Below, in pieces: positions 24,917 through 34,886 of a stretch of 64,000 bases of DNA (position 1 is the stretch's first letter; each line of letters starts with the position of its first letter). The translations under genes were made by a program, and so were the position numbers. Under the pieces are notes generated by a model. It saw nothing but the letters and a program-made list of their open reading frames with translations. It ran no database searches and was not told the DNA's origin. The stretch comes from Natrinema pellirubrum DSM 15624 (GTDB lineage: Archaea; Halobacteriota; Halobacteria; Halobacteriales; Natrialbaceae). The DNA lies in contig NC_019967.1 of the NCBI RefSeq assembly GCF_000230735.2, positions 223,801 through 287,800 of the forward strand, written 5' to 3'.

Positions 24917-25944
24917 GCGGTACCACCGATCCGGCTGCCGGGACGAGCGGCGATCCGGAGACCGTCTACGAGGAGTTACAGACCGAAATCAGCCGCGTTC
25001 TAATCGGTAATGACGAAGGTGTCGAATATATCACCATTGCACTACTGACCCGCGGTCACATCTTGCTCGAGGGCGTGCCCGGAATCGCCAAGACGACGCT
25101 TGCGAATCTTTTCGCACGGACATCCGGGCTCGACTTCAACCGGATCCAGATGACGCCGGACACTCTCCCCGCCGACATCACGGGGACGCACATCTATCGA
25201 CAGGGCGCGGAGTCGTTCGAACTCCAGCGTGGTCCAGTCTTCGCTAATCTCGTTGTCGCCGACGAAATCAACCGTGCGACGCCGAAGACTCAGAGCGCGC
25301 TGCTCGAGGCGATGCAAGAGCGGCGCGTGACGATCGAAGGCGAGACGCTCGCGTTACCGGATCCGTTTATGGTCGTCGCGACCCAGAACCCGATCGAGTC
25401 CGAAGGCGTCTTCCAACTGCCGGAAGCACAGCGCGATCGCTTCCAGTTTAAACTGACGCTCGACCTTCCGGATCGGACGGACGAACGCGAACTCCTCGAC
25501 CGGTTCGATGAGAAACCGAACCTCAGCCCGGAGGAAGTCGACCAAGTCGTCGATCCTGACCAACTCGTCGCTGCCCGCGAAACCGTTCAGACGGTCCACG
25601 TCGCACCGGCCGTCAAGGAGTACGTCCTCGATCTGGTCGCCGCGACCCGAGACCACGCCGATGTCGCTCACGGGGCTTCGCCGCGCGCGACACTGGCGTT
25701 TCTCAACGGTGCCAAGGCACGGGCTGCGATTCGTGGTCGTGACTATGTCATCCCCGACGACGTGAAATCGATAGCCGAGCCGGTATTGCGCCACCGACTC
25801 GTGTTGAACACCGACGCGGACCTGAGCGATGTCGATCCCGTCGAGGTCGTCGCGGATATCGTCGATACGATCGAGCCCCCGAGCGCCGATACGGCTCGGG
25901 CGTTCGATTCGGCTGCAGCGAGCGACGGTGGTAATATCGATTGA
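24913..25944 (+). CDS. MoxR-family AAA+ ATPase
   Basis: 343 aa. Walker A LEGVPGIAKTTLANLF, the MoxR GPVFANLVVADEINRATPKT region (Walker B VVADEINR), sensor ATQNPIESEGVFQLPEAQ and the C-terminal lid HGASPRATLAFLNGAKARAA. MoxR ATPases act as chaperones in maturation of von Willebrand-domain or cell-surface complexes. A DUF58 gene usually follows; here only about 270 bases separate it from the next gene. Confidence 0.9.
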   Translation: MSGTTDPAAGTSGDPETVYEELQTEISRVLIGNDEGVEYITIALLTRGHILLEGVPGIAKTTLANLFARTSGLDFNRIQMTPDTLPADITGTHIYRQGAESFELQRGPVFANLVVADEINRATPKTQSALLEAMQERRVTIEGETLALPDPFMVVATQNPIESEGVFQLPEAQRDRFQFKLTLDLPDRTDERELLDRFDEKPNLSPEEVDQVVDPDQLVAARETVQTVHVAPAVKEYVLDLVAATRDHADVAHGASPRATLAFLNGAKARAAIRGRDYVIPDDVKSIAEPVLRHRLVLNTDADLSDVDPVEVVADIVDTIEPPSADTARAFDSAAASDGGNID

Positions 25945-26213
25945 CATCCTTCCTACCCTACTCGTTTGTGCTTCCGCTGGGGTTGGAAGTCTTCGCTCCT
26001 TAAACGAGGGGTCTCTGCCTCGAAAAACGTGAAGCCCCCTACTCTCGAGCGTCCTCACGCACATCGGTCTCGAGAGCAGTCATTCTGTCAGCCGAACCGA
26101 TCCAAGCAGCTAGCCGTCTCCGTGGACCGCCTCGAGGTCACTCCCCGAGGTACTCGACCTGCTTCGCCTGTAGAGAGAATACCTTATTGGGATGCGCTGT
26201 GAACTGACTGACC
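25945..26213. other. Gap between moxR and the DUF4129 gene
   Basis: It begins TTGACATCCTTCCTACCC, like the end of a minus-oriented IS200/IS605 element (TTGACATCCTC), and then carries no clear gene. ACCTTATTGG at about 26181-26190 could be a TATA region for the GTG start at 26214. This looks like a site where an insertion has replaced or removed the expected DUF58 gene. Confidence 0.4.
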
Positions 26214-28331
26214 GTGAATACTGTCGGCAGTCGCGCCCTCGTGCTGGCTCTTTCCGTTACCCTTCTGGTGATTATCGGCGGAATCGTTTCGATGGGCGCG
26301 GCCACTGCCGTTTCGGACGGTGATATGCAGCAGCACGTTGCGGTCCAGCAAAACGACTCGGCCGAGGAGCGAAACGAGACGACACCGCATCGAAACCCCG
26401 ATGAGTATTCCGAGGACGGCGACCTCGAGGGCGTCGAACGCTGGCTGTCGAATCGCCTGACGTCACAACTCGGTGAGAGCGCGATCCAGTTGAGTGAGGG
26501 CGAGTATGAACTTGCAAGCGATTATGTCGGCGAGGAGTACCGTAACCGGCTCGAACAGTACGTCGACGTCGCCGGCCAGACCAGCGGGGAGAGTAACGAG
26601 GAGACGTTCGAGGAGACCGGTGAGCAACAGGCGCGGTTGACCGAGGCCGTCCAGGAGTATCGAGACACCAAAGCGGAGTACGAGGCGGCCCGTCAAGCGG
26701 GAAACGAGGAGCGGGCTCGTGAACTTGCGCGCGAACTCGAGTCGTTGGCCGACGAGATCGAGTCACTCGGTGGTTCAGTTCGCGAAGGGTATATTGACAT
26801 CGAGGCGGAGACGGGGACCGACCTCTCCGAGTCGGACGCCGCGATCGAAAACGTCACCGACGAGATCGAGTCCGAACAGGCCGTCGTTCGCGCACAGGAG
26901 TTCACGGAAACGGACCTCTCGCTTACGATCGAGCGCGAGGAAATTTCGTTCCGCGACCCGTTGGTCGCGACGGGGGAACTGCGGACCCTGGACGGGAGTC
27001 CGATCGCGAACGAGGAGATCAGACTCGATATCGGCAACCACACCGAACGGGTCACGACCGATGCGAGTGGCGGCTTCACCCTCGAGTACCGACCGACCGA
27101 CGAGTCGCTCTCGACCGACGAACTCGACATCCAGTACGTTCCCGATACCCAGTCGATCTATCTGGGCGATGAAACGACGGTTGACGTCTCGATCGACCAG
27201 GTCGAGCCGACGCTCGTCCTGGAGGAGACGCCGAGCGAGGTGGCGTATGGCGAACGCCACGCCGTTACGGGGGAGTTAACCGTCGACGGCCGGTCGGTCG
27301 ATGGCGTCCCAGTTTCGGTCTCTCTCGGCGGCGAACGGCTCGAAACGGTACCGGTCAAAAACGGGGTGTTCGGTTCCTCGAGTCCGATTCCGGCGGCCGT
27401 CGAAGACGGGGACAGGGACCTGGTCGTTCGGCTCCCGCTCGAGGGGCAAGCACTCGCCGGAACGGCTAATACGACGACCGTGACGGTTCGCGAGACGCAG
27501 AGTACGCTCTCGATCGACGAAACGTCGATCAGCGGGCAGGAGGTAATGGTCAACGGATCGCTCGCCACCGTCGACGGGGACGGCGTTCGGGGCGAATCCG
27601 TTCAGATTCGAATCGACGGATCGACCGTCGATACCGTCACGACCGAGGCCGGCGGCTCGTTCGGGACGACGGTTTCCATTCCGAGTTCGAGCAGTGGCGA
27701 CATGACAGTCGCCGCGGTCTACACGGGCGACGGGTCGAACCTCGAGACGGCGAGGGTCGAAACGACCGTAATGATCGATGGCTCAGCATCACGGATTCCG
27801 ACGCCAGTCCTGCTTGCGGGCGGCTTCGTCGCAGTAATTGCGGCCGGACTCGGTCTCTGGTGGGTTCGCCGTTCAGACGAGGGCGCGTCGCCTGCCAGTC
27901 CGGCACGCGACCAGGGGGGCGTCGCTGGAGAACGGACTCCCGCCGACCGATCGACCGAGTCCACAGCGGATCCGGTCGACCCCCTGCTCGAACGGGCGGC
28001 CGATCAACTCGCGGCCGGTCGACCCAACGACGCTGTACGAACGAGCTATGCGGCCGTTCGTCGCGCGCTTGCGTCTCGGATTGACGGACAGAAATCGCTG
28101 ACTCACTGGGAGTTCTATCGAACGTATCGGAACGCCGACGCGGCGGAGACAGACTTGCTTCGCGCCGTCACCCAGGGATACGAACGAGCCGCGTTCGATC
28201 CCGGCACCGTTCCGACGACGGAATCCGCGGCTCTCCTTGAGAAAGCGCGTCGACTGTGTGACCTCAGTGATTCGTCGGACGAGGGCGTTCCTGCCGATGA
28301 TAAAGATACGAGCGCATACCCCCGTCTTTAG
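26214..28331 (+). CDS. Large surface protein with C-terminal DUF4129, 3' end replaced by IS
   Basis: 705 aa in the current frame. Signal or anchor helix LVLALSVTLLVIIGGIVSMG, a coiled-coil-like charged stretch (about 130-200), several Ig-like beta domains (for example SLTIEREEISFRDPLVATGE and TVDGRSVDGVPVSVSL), a membrane helix PVLLAGGFVAVIAAGLGLWW (about 530-550) and the DUF4129 core SLTHWEFYRTYRNADA. The last residues (GVPADDKDTSAYPRL) are read into the IS200/IS605 end; the true tail may be the EEVAVVEGILEADTPPTNAP piece at about 30557-30636. Likely part of the MoxR-linked envelope module. Confidence 0.75.
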   Translation: MNTVGSRALVLALSVTLLVIIGGIVSMGAATAVSDGDMQQHVAVQQNDSAEERNETTPHRNPDEYSEDGDLEGVERWLSNRLTSQLGESAIQLSEGEYELASDYVGEEYRNRLEQYVDVAGQTSGESNEETFEETGEQQARLTEAVQEYRDTKAEYEAARQAGNEERARELARELESLADEIESLGGSVREGYIDIEAETGTDLSESDAAIENVTDEIESEQAVVRAQEFTETDLSLTIEREEISFRDPLVATGELRTLDGSPIANEEIRLDIGNHTERVTTDASGGFTLEYRPTDESLSTDELDIQYVPDTQSIYLGDETTVDVSIDQVEPTLVLEETPSEVAYGERHAVTGELTVDGRSVDGVPVSVSLGGERLETVPVKNGVFGSSSPIPAAVEDGDRDLVVRLPLEGQALAGTANTTTVTVRETQSTLSIDETSISGQEVMVNGSLATVDGDGVRGESVQIRIDGSTVDTVTTEAGGSFGTTVSIPSSSSGDMTVAAVYTGDGSNLETARVETTVMIDGSASRIPTPVLLAGGFVAVIAAGLGLWWVRRSDEGASPASPARDQGGVAGERTPADRSTESTADPVDPLLERAADQLAAGRPNDAVRTSYAAVRRALASRIDGQKSLTHWEFYRTYRNADAAETDLLRAVTQGYERAAFDPGTVPTTESAALLEKARRLCDLSDSSDEGVPADDKDTSAYPRL

Positions 28332-28443
28332 GCGGGGGTCAAGCGGACAATAGCCTACACACCCACCGACAACGCCACGGCTGGGTTTCCCACCGTTCTA
28401 TCGGTGGTATTAAGACGACGACGGACCATAGTGTGCAACACGG

Positions 28444-28833
28444 ATGAAGACCACACGGCACGCAACCTACAACCTCAACTACCACATAGTGTGGTTGCCG
28501 AAGTACCGTCAATTGGGGCTCGTTAATGAGGTTGCCAGCCGTATCCGGTCCATCCTTCACGAAATAGCCGACGACAAAGGCGTCGAAATACTCGACCTCA
28601 CCGTACAGCCCGACCACGTTCACCTGTTCGTCAGTAGCCCGCCCAAGAACGAACCGGCGCTACTCGCCAACTGGTTCAAGGGTATCTCCTCGCGCAAGTA
28701 CAACCACCGCTACGCCGACCACGACGGCGAGAAAATCGGATGGGCGCGAGGATACTACGCAGGGACCGCCGGGCACGTTTCGAGTGAGACTGTCGAGAAC
28801 TACATCCAACAGCACAAGGAGGGCGATTCGTGA
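28444..28833 (+). CDS. tnpA: TnpA, Y1 (HUH) transposase of IS200/IS605
   Basis: 129 aa, full length. HUH motif in LTVQPDHVHLFVS (HVH) and catalytic Tyr in TVENYIQQHKE. YHIVWLPKYRQL near the N-terminus is typical. Excises and inserts single-stranded element DNA at the hairpin ends. Confidence 0.92.
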   Translation: MKTTRHATYNLNYHIVWLPKYRQLGLVNEVASRIRSILHEIADDKGVEILDLTVQPDHVHLFVSSPPKNEPALLANWFKGISSRKYNHRYADHDGEKIGWARGYYAGTAGHVSSETVENYIQQHKEGDS

Positions 28834-30064
28834 CCGAACTCACGAAGACGCTGGAACTCAACTTGTGGACCCGAACGCCCACAAGCGGAGGAAACTCCGA
28901 GAGACGCGAGAGGCGTACCAGCACGCCCTCCTAGACGCATTCGACGCCCGATGTACCACGCAGACCGAAGCGAACGACGTGGTGGTCAACTACGACCTGT
29001 CGGGGTACGCGAAGAACGCCCTCAAGAAGTACGTCCCGCAGTTGACGACGACGTACAACGCGGGCGGCCTTCACGACGACCACCCTGTTCGGTTCACCAA
29101 CGAGGGGCTACGCCTCGACCACCAGCCCGAGAACGCTATCGAGTGGTACGTCAAAATCCCGCACCACGAAGACTACCACCTCTGGATGCCAGCACAGCCG
29201 AATCCCGACCAACGAGACTGGCTGGAAGCGTTGAACGCGGGAGACGCCACGATGGGCGAGAGTCGGCTGTTCCAGCGGGACGGGACGTGGTATCTCCACG
29301 TCACCGCCACCCGCGACGTGGAGGAACGCTCCGAGGTGTCCGCCGAAGAACGGACGCCTATCGGAGTGGACATAGGGGAAGCGTCACTCGTCACGGTGTG
29401 TCACCGCGATGACCACGGTTCTCCGACCACACCCGAACTGTGGGCCGACGAGGGCAAAACCGTTCGTCGGCTCCGCAAGACCTACTTCACCGCCACGCGC
29501 CGACTCCAGACGCGAGGAAGCGAGCATATCGCGGAGTCCTTCGGGGGCGATATATGGAACCAGATAGACGACGTGTTCCACCGTGTCACCCGCGAAGTCG
29601 TGGAGTACGCCGAGTCCGTCGAGAATCCTGTTCTAGTTCTGGAAGACCTGACGTACATACGGGAGTCGATGGACTACGGCGACTTTATGAACCGGCGTCT
29701 CCACGGATGGGGATTCGCCAAACTCCACGCGCAGATACGGTACAAGGCCGTCGAGAAGGGTATCTCCGTAGAGACAGTGAACCCGCGCAACACGTCGAAG
29801 GAGTGCCACGCTTGCGGAGAGGTAGGATACCGCCTGCGACAGGCGACGTTCAAATGTACGAACGACGACTGCTGGATGGGCGAGTACCAAGCGGACGTGA
29901 ACGGTGCGATAAATATCGCAGACCGCTACCTCAGCGGAGAGAGTCATTCAAGAGAACACACGGATGGCGATGACTCGGCTGAGGATGGGGGGCGTTTGAC
30001 CGCCCCACAAGACACCCAAGCCGATGCTACCAAGCAAGAGACGCTTGGGACGTATGCGTCTTGA
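28830..30064 (+). pseudogene. tnpB: TnpB of the IS200/IS605 element, frameshifted near the start
   Basis: The GTG at 28830 overlaps the tnpA stop and reads VTELTKTLELNLWTRTPTSG, but the TnpB body is in the next frame (LVDPNAHKRRKLRETREAYQ onward). One base is missing near 28863. The body is otherwise complete: RuvC Asp in GVDIGEASLV, Glu in LVLEDLTYIRE, zinc ribbon CHACGEVGYRL ... CTNDDC, and Asp in YQADVNGAINI. A GTG just after the lesion could still give a protein lacking about 12 residues, so loss of function is not certain. Confidence 0.75.
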
Positions 30065-30173
30065 AACCATAGGGCCACGACCGGCCTGAAATCCCGTGGC
30101 GGGATTCCCGCGTCTTTAGGCGCGGGAGGAGGTCAATGAGTGGGTTGTCGTGCTGTGGACGGAAGTGGGACGC

Positions 30174-30534
30174 GATTGACCTCCTCCACGCACTGAAGGA
30201 CGTGGAATCCGACCATCGGATTTCCGCCAAGTGTAGCGTTCAAGGTTCCAACCCGCACTCAAGGGGAACCGGCAGCATACCGGGGGAACTCTCGTTTCCT
30301 CCCCTGTATAGGGCTGTGGCCCGGTCAAACAGGCCCCATCGAATACCATGTCATCGCCGCGCGAACCACCGCTGGTCCGCTTCCTCTTGTGGTTCGAGGA
30401 CGGCATCTCACGGTATTCGTAGCACTCTATGCTATGTTGGGCCACACCAAGATGGAAATCCAGTCTGGCTATCGAGGTCGGACGCTGCACCGAGCCTATC
30501 GGTCGACCCGCGCCTGAAGACGCGGGTATGCGCT
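30174..30534 (-). mobile_element. Non-autonomous IS200/IS605 derivative (MITE-like, about 360 bp)
   Basis: Its left side (ATTGACCTCCTCC, hairpin CCACG...CGTGG at 30187-30206) is the reverse of the right end of the preceding element, and its right side (CCCGCG...CGCGGG at 30507-30526, then TATGCGCT) is the reverse of that element's left end. It lies only about 37 bases from it, in the opposite orientation, and has no open frame of note. 30537-30636 beyond it probably encodes the lost tail of the DUF4129 protein. Confidence 0.6.
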
Positions 30535-30713
30535 TTCGGTTTCTATCAGATCTCGGCTGACGAGGAAGTAGCGGTAGTTGAGGGAATTCTCGAGGCGGAC
30601 ACCCCTCCGACAAACGCGCCGGCCGACTCGGGCTAGCGGTTGCGGGTCGCTACAGCCGTCGGCGGAGTGCTTATCGGACTGTTTTTATTACCTTCTGCGA
30701 TACTAGCGGGTGA

Positions 30714-31979
30714 ATGGTCGCTTCCCGGTCATTGTGGCTTCTCATTCCGCGGCCGATCAGGCAGCTGCCGGCCGATCTCGCCGTGGTCACGGCGTTCGTC
30801 GTCGCGACGAACGTGGCCGTATTCGCCCCACTCATTCGGGAGACGCCGCTGCGCGTGGCGCTCGGGCTCGTCTTCGTACTCTTCGCCCCGGGGTACGCGT
30901 TCATCGCAGCCCTGTTTCCCGAGGACGGTGAGACGCCCGAGCCGGCGGGTTCTGATGCGGACGGTGGCGATACGACGGATTCGGACGGCTGGTCCGACTC
31001 GCTCTCCTCGCGGGAGGGGATCGACGGCATCGAGCGCGTCGCGCTCTCGTTTGGCCTCAGTATCGCGATCGTCCCGCTGATCGGACTCGTGTTGAACTTC
31101 ACGCCCTGGGGGATTCGCCTCACCCCGATCGCGGTGGCGGTCAGCGGCTTTACGCTCGCCTCGACGGCCGTTGCAGCCACCCGCCGCTGGGAGCTGCCGG
31201 CCGACGAACGCTTTCGGGTCCCCTACCGCGACTGGTACGCCGCTGGACGCGCGGAGCTATTCGAGCCCGATACGCGTGCGGATGCTGCACTGAACATCTT
31301 GCTAGTGTTGTCGGTCCTTCTTGCCGCCGGGAGCGTCGGCTACGCCGTTCTCGTCCCACCTGACGGTGAGCAGTTCTCGGCGATCTATCTGTTGACCGAG
31401 GACGACGACGGCGAACTGGTCGCCGACGACTACCCCACGGAGTTCGTTCAGGGAGAAAGTCAGGAACTGATCGTCGGGATCGACAACCACGAACACGAGA
31501 CGACGGACTACACGGTGGTGGTCCTCGAGCAAGACGTCGAGGTGATCGGCAACGAAACGGTCGACGGGAATGCGACGGCCAACGAAACGGTCGACGGGAA
31601 CGCGACGGCCAACGAAACGGTCGACGGGAACGCGACGGCCAACGAAACGGTCGACGGGAACGCGACGGCCAACGAAACGGTCGACGGGAACGCGACGGCC
31701 AACGAAACGGTCGACGGGAACGCGACGGCCAACGAAACGGTCGTCCGCGAGCAGCGCGAACTCGACCGGTTCAGTACTACGATCGCACACAACGAGAGCT
31801 GGCACCGCGAGTACGACCTCGAGCCGACCATGGTCGGCGAGAACCAGCGTGTCGTCTGGCTGCTCTTTCCCGGCGGTGACGTGCCGGCCGAGCCGTCGAT
31901 GGACGACACTGAATACTCCGTCCACCTCTGGGTCGATGTCGCTGAGGCGACGAACTCGAGCGCTCCGGACGGCGTCTAA
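30714..31979 (+). CDS. DUF1616 membrane protein with hyper-sequon repeat
   Basis: 421 aa. Five likely membrane helices (for example ADLAVVTAFVVATNVAVFAP, VALGLVFVLFAPGYAFIAAL, and ILLVLSVLLAAGSVGYAVLV) then an outer Ig-like domain typical of DUF1616. Between residues 280 and 343 it has six copies of NETVDGNATA plus a partial seventh; each copy holds two N-glycosylation sequons (NET and NAT). DUF1616 genes often stand beside archaeal glycosylation genes, as here (GT2 gene next). Repeats are at 31551-31742. Confidence 0.8.
   Translation: MVASRSLWLLIPRPIRQLPADLAVVTAFVVATNVAVFAPLIRETPLRVALGLVFVLFAPGYAFIAALFPEDGETPEPAGSDADGGDTTDSDGWSDSLSSREGIDGIERVALSFGLSIAIVPLIGLVLNFTPWGIRLTPIAVAVSGFTLASTAVAATRRWELPADERFRVPYRDWYAAGRAELFEPDTRADAALNILLVLSVLLAAGSVGYAVLVPPDGEQFSAIYLLTEDDDGELVADDYPTEFVQGESQELIVGIDNHEHETTDYTVVVLEQDVEVIGNETVDGNATANETVDGNATANETVDGNATANETVDGNATANETVDGNATANETVDGNATANETVVREQRELDRFSTTIAHNESWHREYDLEPTMVGENQRVVWLLFPGGDVPAEPSMDDTEYSVHLWVDVAEATNSSAPDGV
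31551..31742 (+). repeat. 30-bp tandem repeat (6 copies plus 12 bases)
   Basis: Unit of 30 bases starting AACGAAACGGTCGACGGGAA; the first copy has one T for C difference, the others are identical. In frame with the DUF1616 gene, each unit adds ten residues. Near-identity implies recent slippage or expansion. Confidence 0.92.
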
Positions 31980-32224
31980 CTCTCCAGAGACAGCCGTTCA
32001 GCGTCATCTTTAATCGTCTTCTGACCCTCTTTTCGCTACGGCAGTTCAAAACAAATAATTTGTATGATAGATCAACGCTAGCAACGACCATGTATTCACC
32101 TGATACCGAACGTTTATTCACCTGTTTCCAGTATAGCGTACCATCAATAGATATGCAGACTAATACAAACGCCTGATATGAATGTGAGTTATCTTATACT
32201 TTCCGACTGGGGGAGAAGAGTACT
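31980..32224. other. AT-rich intergenic region before the glycosyltransferase
   Basis: No gene seen. It is AT-rich compared with its surroundings, with several TATA-like stretches (for example TTATACTTT near 32195), and probably holds the promoter of the split glycosyltransferase gene. Confidence 0.5.
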
Positions 32225-32335
32225 ATGAGTACATCAGAAGGGGACAAACACCAGTACTCGTCAGCAGAGGAATCGACACAGCAGCCGATCGACGGTGATC
32301 GCGAGCTGGACGCGGACCATCACGAGGCCGATACC

Positions 32336-33737
32336 CATTCGTCTTTAGTTAAGCGAGAAACCGCGTGATAGCGGCGGCTTATCGAGGCATCTTTCGGAAG
32401 GAATGAGGAAGTCCAGTCTGTGCACGACAAGGACTCCTCATCTCGGATTATGCGTCGGCTCACTACACTGTTTCCCTCTGAGTTCCTCGAAGAGCACGCC
32501 GAGGAACTCGGCGTGGTCGAACGTGACCGCAAGCTCCAGATCCCTGCCTTCGTTTGGGCGTTCGTGTTCGGCTTCGCCGCAGGCGAAAGCCGAACACTCG
32601 CTGGGTTTAGACGCTGTTACAACTCTACTGCCGATGAGACGATCTCTCCGGGTGGATTCTATCAGCGGTTGACACCGACACTTGCGGAGTACCTCCGCGA
32701 CCTCGTCGAGCATGGTCTCGACGAGGTCGCTGTTCCTAACGCTGTTGACGCTGATCTCGACCGATTTAGAGACGTGATGATCGCTGATGGAACGGTGTTA
32801 CGGTTACACGAATTTCTCTCAGACCAGTTCGAAGCCCGCCACGAGGAGCAGGCTGGAGCGAAGCTCCACCTGCTCCATAATGCCACAGAGCAGACGATTG
32901 AACGGCTCGATACTGCTAACGAGAAAACGCACGACAGCACCTTGTTCAAAACAGGGCCGTGGCTTGAGAATCGCCTCCTGCTGTTCGATCTCGCGTACTT
33001 CAAGTACCGCCGGTTTGCGTTGATCGACGAAAACGACGGCTACTTCGTGAGTCGGCTGAAGCAGAACGCGAATCCGCTGATTACGGGGGAGTTACGGGAA
33101 TGGCGCGGCCGCGCCATTCCCTTAGAGGGCAAGCAGCTCCGAGCTGTTCTCAATGATCTTGACCGGAAATACATCGATGTAGAGGTCGAAGTCGAATTCA
33201 AACGAGGGCCGTACAATGGGACACAGTCGCTGGATACGAAGCGATTTCGCGTCGTCGGCGTCCACAATGAGGACGCCGACGACTACCACCTGTACATAAC
33301 GAATTTAGCGAGGAAAGAGTTCTTTCCGGCGGATTTAGCGGAGATCTACCGCTGTCGGTGGGAAGTTGAGTTACTGTTCCGGGAGCTGAAGACGCAGTAC
33401 GAATTGGACGAGTTCGACACGAGTGACGAACACGTGGTGAGGATCTTATTGTACGCAGCGCTGCTGTCGCTGCTTGTAAGCCGCGATCTGTTGGATCTAG
33501 TCACTGAGCAGGCGGATGATGAGCTTGTGTTTCCGACAGAGCGCTGGGCGGCGACCTTTCGGTCGCACGCCCAGCTTATTCTCCACGAACTCGGTGAGTT
33601 CCTCGGCTACTCACCGCCGCCGCTGCTCGACCGGCTGATCGAAGACGCTCAAAAGATCCACAAGCAACGACCAATCTTACAAGAGACGCTCGCTACCGCT
33701 ACACAACCGAGGTGTGAGTCTTAACTAAAGACGGATG
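32336..33737 (+). mobile_element. ISH8-type IS4-family insertion sequence (1402 bp)
   Basis: Ends CATTCGTCTTTAGTTAAG and the complement of CATCCGTCTTTAGTTAAG (17 of 18 match). A 10-bp target duplication GGCCGATACC lies at 32326-32335 and 33738-33747. Length and duplication fit ISH8. Confidence 0.93.
32420..33724 (+). CDS. ISH8-type IS4-family transposase
   Basis: 434 aa, full length. First Asp in VMIADGTVLRLHEFL, second in LLLFDLAYFKYRRFA, and the IS4 YREK-type signature in YRCRWEVELLFRELKTQY. The protein ends close to the inverted repeat. No lesion visible, so probably active. Confidence 0.92.
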   Translation: MHDKDSSSRIMRRLTTLFPSEFLEEHAEELGVVERDRKLQIPAFVWAFVFGFAAGESRTLAGFRRCYNSTADETISPGGFYQRLTPTLAEYLRDLVEHGLDEVAVPNAVDADLDRFRDVMIADGTVLRLHEFLSDQFEARHEEQAGAKLHLLHNATEQTIERLDTANEKTHDSTLFKTGPWLENRLLLFDLAYFKYRRFALIDENDGYFVSRLKQNANPLITGELREWRGRAIPLEGKQLRAVLNDLDRKYIDVEVEVEFKRGPYNGTQSLDTKRFRVVGVHNEDADDYHLYITNLARKEFFPADLAEIYRCRWEVELLFRELKTQYELDEFDTSDEHVVRILLYAALLSLLVSRDLLDLVTEQADDELVFPTERWAATFRSHAQLILHELGEFLGYSPPPLLDRLIEDAQKIHKQRPILQETLATATQPRCES

Positions 33738-34886
33738 GGCCGATACCTTGCTCATCGGCCCCGACAGCGATCAGACGCCGGCCCTGAGCATCGTCATGCC
33801 GACGCTCAACGAGGAGGCGGGCATCGCCGAGTGTATTGAGCGCGCGAAAACGGCGATCAGCGAACTTGGCATGACCGCCGAGATCATTCTCAGCGACAGT
33901 TCGACCGATCGGACACCTGAAATCGGTCGGGACTTGGGCGCGATCGTCCACGAACCCGATCAGTCCGGCTACGGCTATGCTTACCGGTACGCGTTCGACC
34001 GCGCTCGCGGTGAGTACATCATCATGGGCGACGCCGACACGACTTACGACTTCGAACAGATCCCGCGCCTGCTGGCTCACCTCCGCGAACAGGATGCCGA
34101 TATCGTGATGGGGAGCCGGCTCGAGGGCGAGATCAAGCCCGGTGCAATGCCGTCGCTCCATCAATACGTCGGAAACCCGCTGCTGACCAAGTTCCTGAAC
34201 GCCTTCTACGGTGCGGGCGTGAGCGACGCTCACAGTGGCTTCCGGATCTTCACGCGGGAGGCCTATGAGACGATGAACCTCGAGACGACCGGGATGGAGT
34301 TCGCGTCGGAGATGATCATGGAGGCCGGCGCGCAGGACCTCGACATCGTGGAGACGCCGATCGTCTACCACGAACGAGAGGGCAAAGAGACTCTCGACAG
34401 TTTCAGCGACGGCTGGCGACACGTCCGGTTCATGCTTGTGAACGCGCCCGGCTATCTGTTCTCGGCCCCAGGACTCCTGCTCGGGCTTGCCGGGCTGGTC
34501 GTGATGGGGATCGCCTACACTGGCGTGTCGATCGGGAACGCGACGCTGGGCACCCACTCGATGATCGCCGGCAGTCTGCTGACGATCGTCGGCTATCAGG
34601 TCGCCAGTCTCGGCGTCTTTGCGACCGTCGCGAGCGACCCCATCCAGAAACCGACAGATCCGATCACCGAGCGCGTGACGACATCGCTGTCGCTCGAACA
34701 CGGTGCGACGGCCGGGCTCGTGCTGTTCGGCGTCGGTAGCCTCTATGCGGCCGCACTGGTCTCCCAGTGGATCACCAACGGATTCGCGTCGCTCGAGTTC
34801 ACGATGAGTTCGCTCATCGCGTTCACGGCGATCATCATCGGCCTCCAGACCGTGTTCTCGTCCTTTTTCCTGAGCGCGATCAATCG

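Larger units (their letters stand above)
28310..30136 (+). mobile_element. IS200/IS605 element with tnpA and tnpB
   Basis: Left end hairpin CCCCCGTCTTTAGGCGGGGG (28319-28338), right end hairpin CCCGCGTCTTTAGGCGCGGG (30107-30126) followed by AGGAGGTCAATG. Contains tnpA and a frameshifted tnpB in the usual order, with overlapping start and stop. It sits in the 3' end of the DUF4129 gene. Confidence 0.75.

Noticed and set aside
31551..31742. Regular repeats that could be taken for CRISPR
   Set aside because: Units are directly adjacent with no spacers, and are in frame with a membrane protein gene as NETVDGNATA.
31302..31925. Long minus-strand open frame across the DUF1616 repeat
   Set aside because: It is the antisense reading of the repeat (RFVGRRVPVD units) with no recognisable domain; the plus strand has membrane helices and the DUF1616 pattern.
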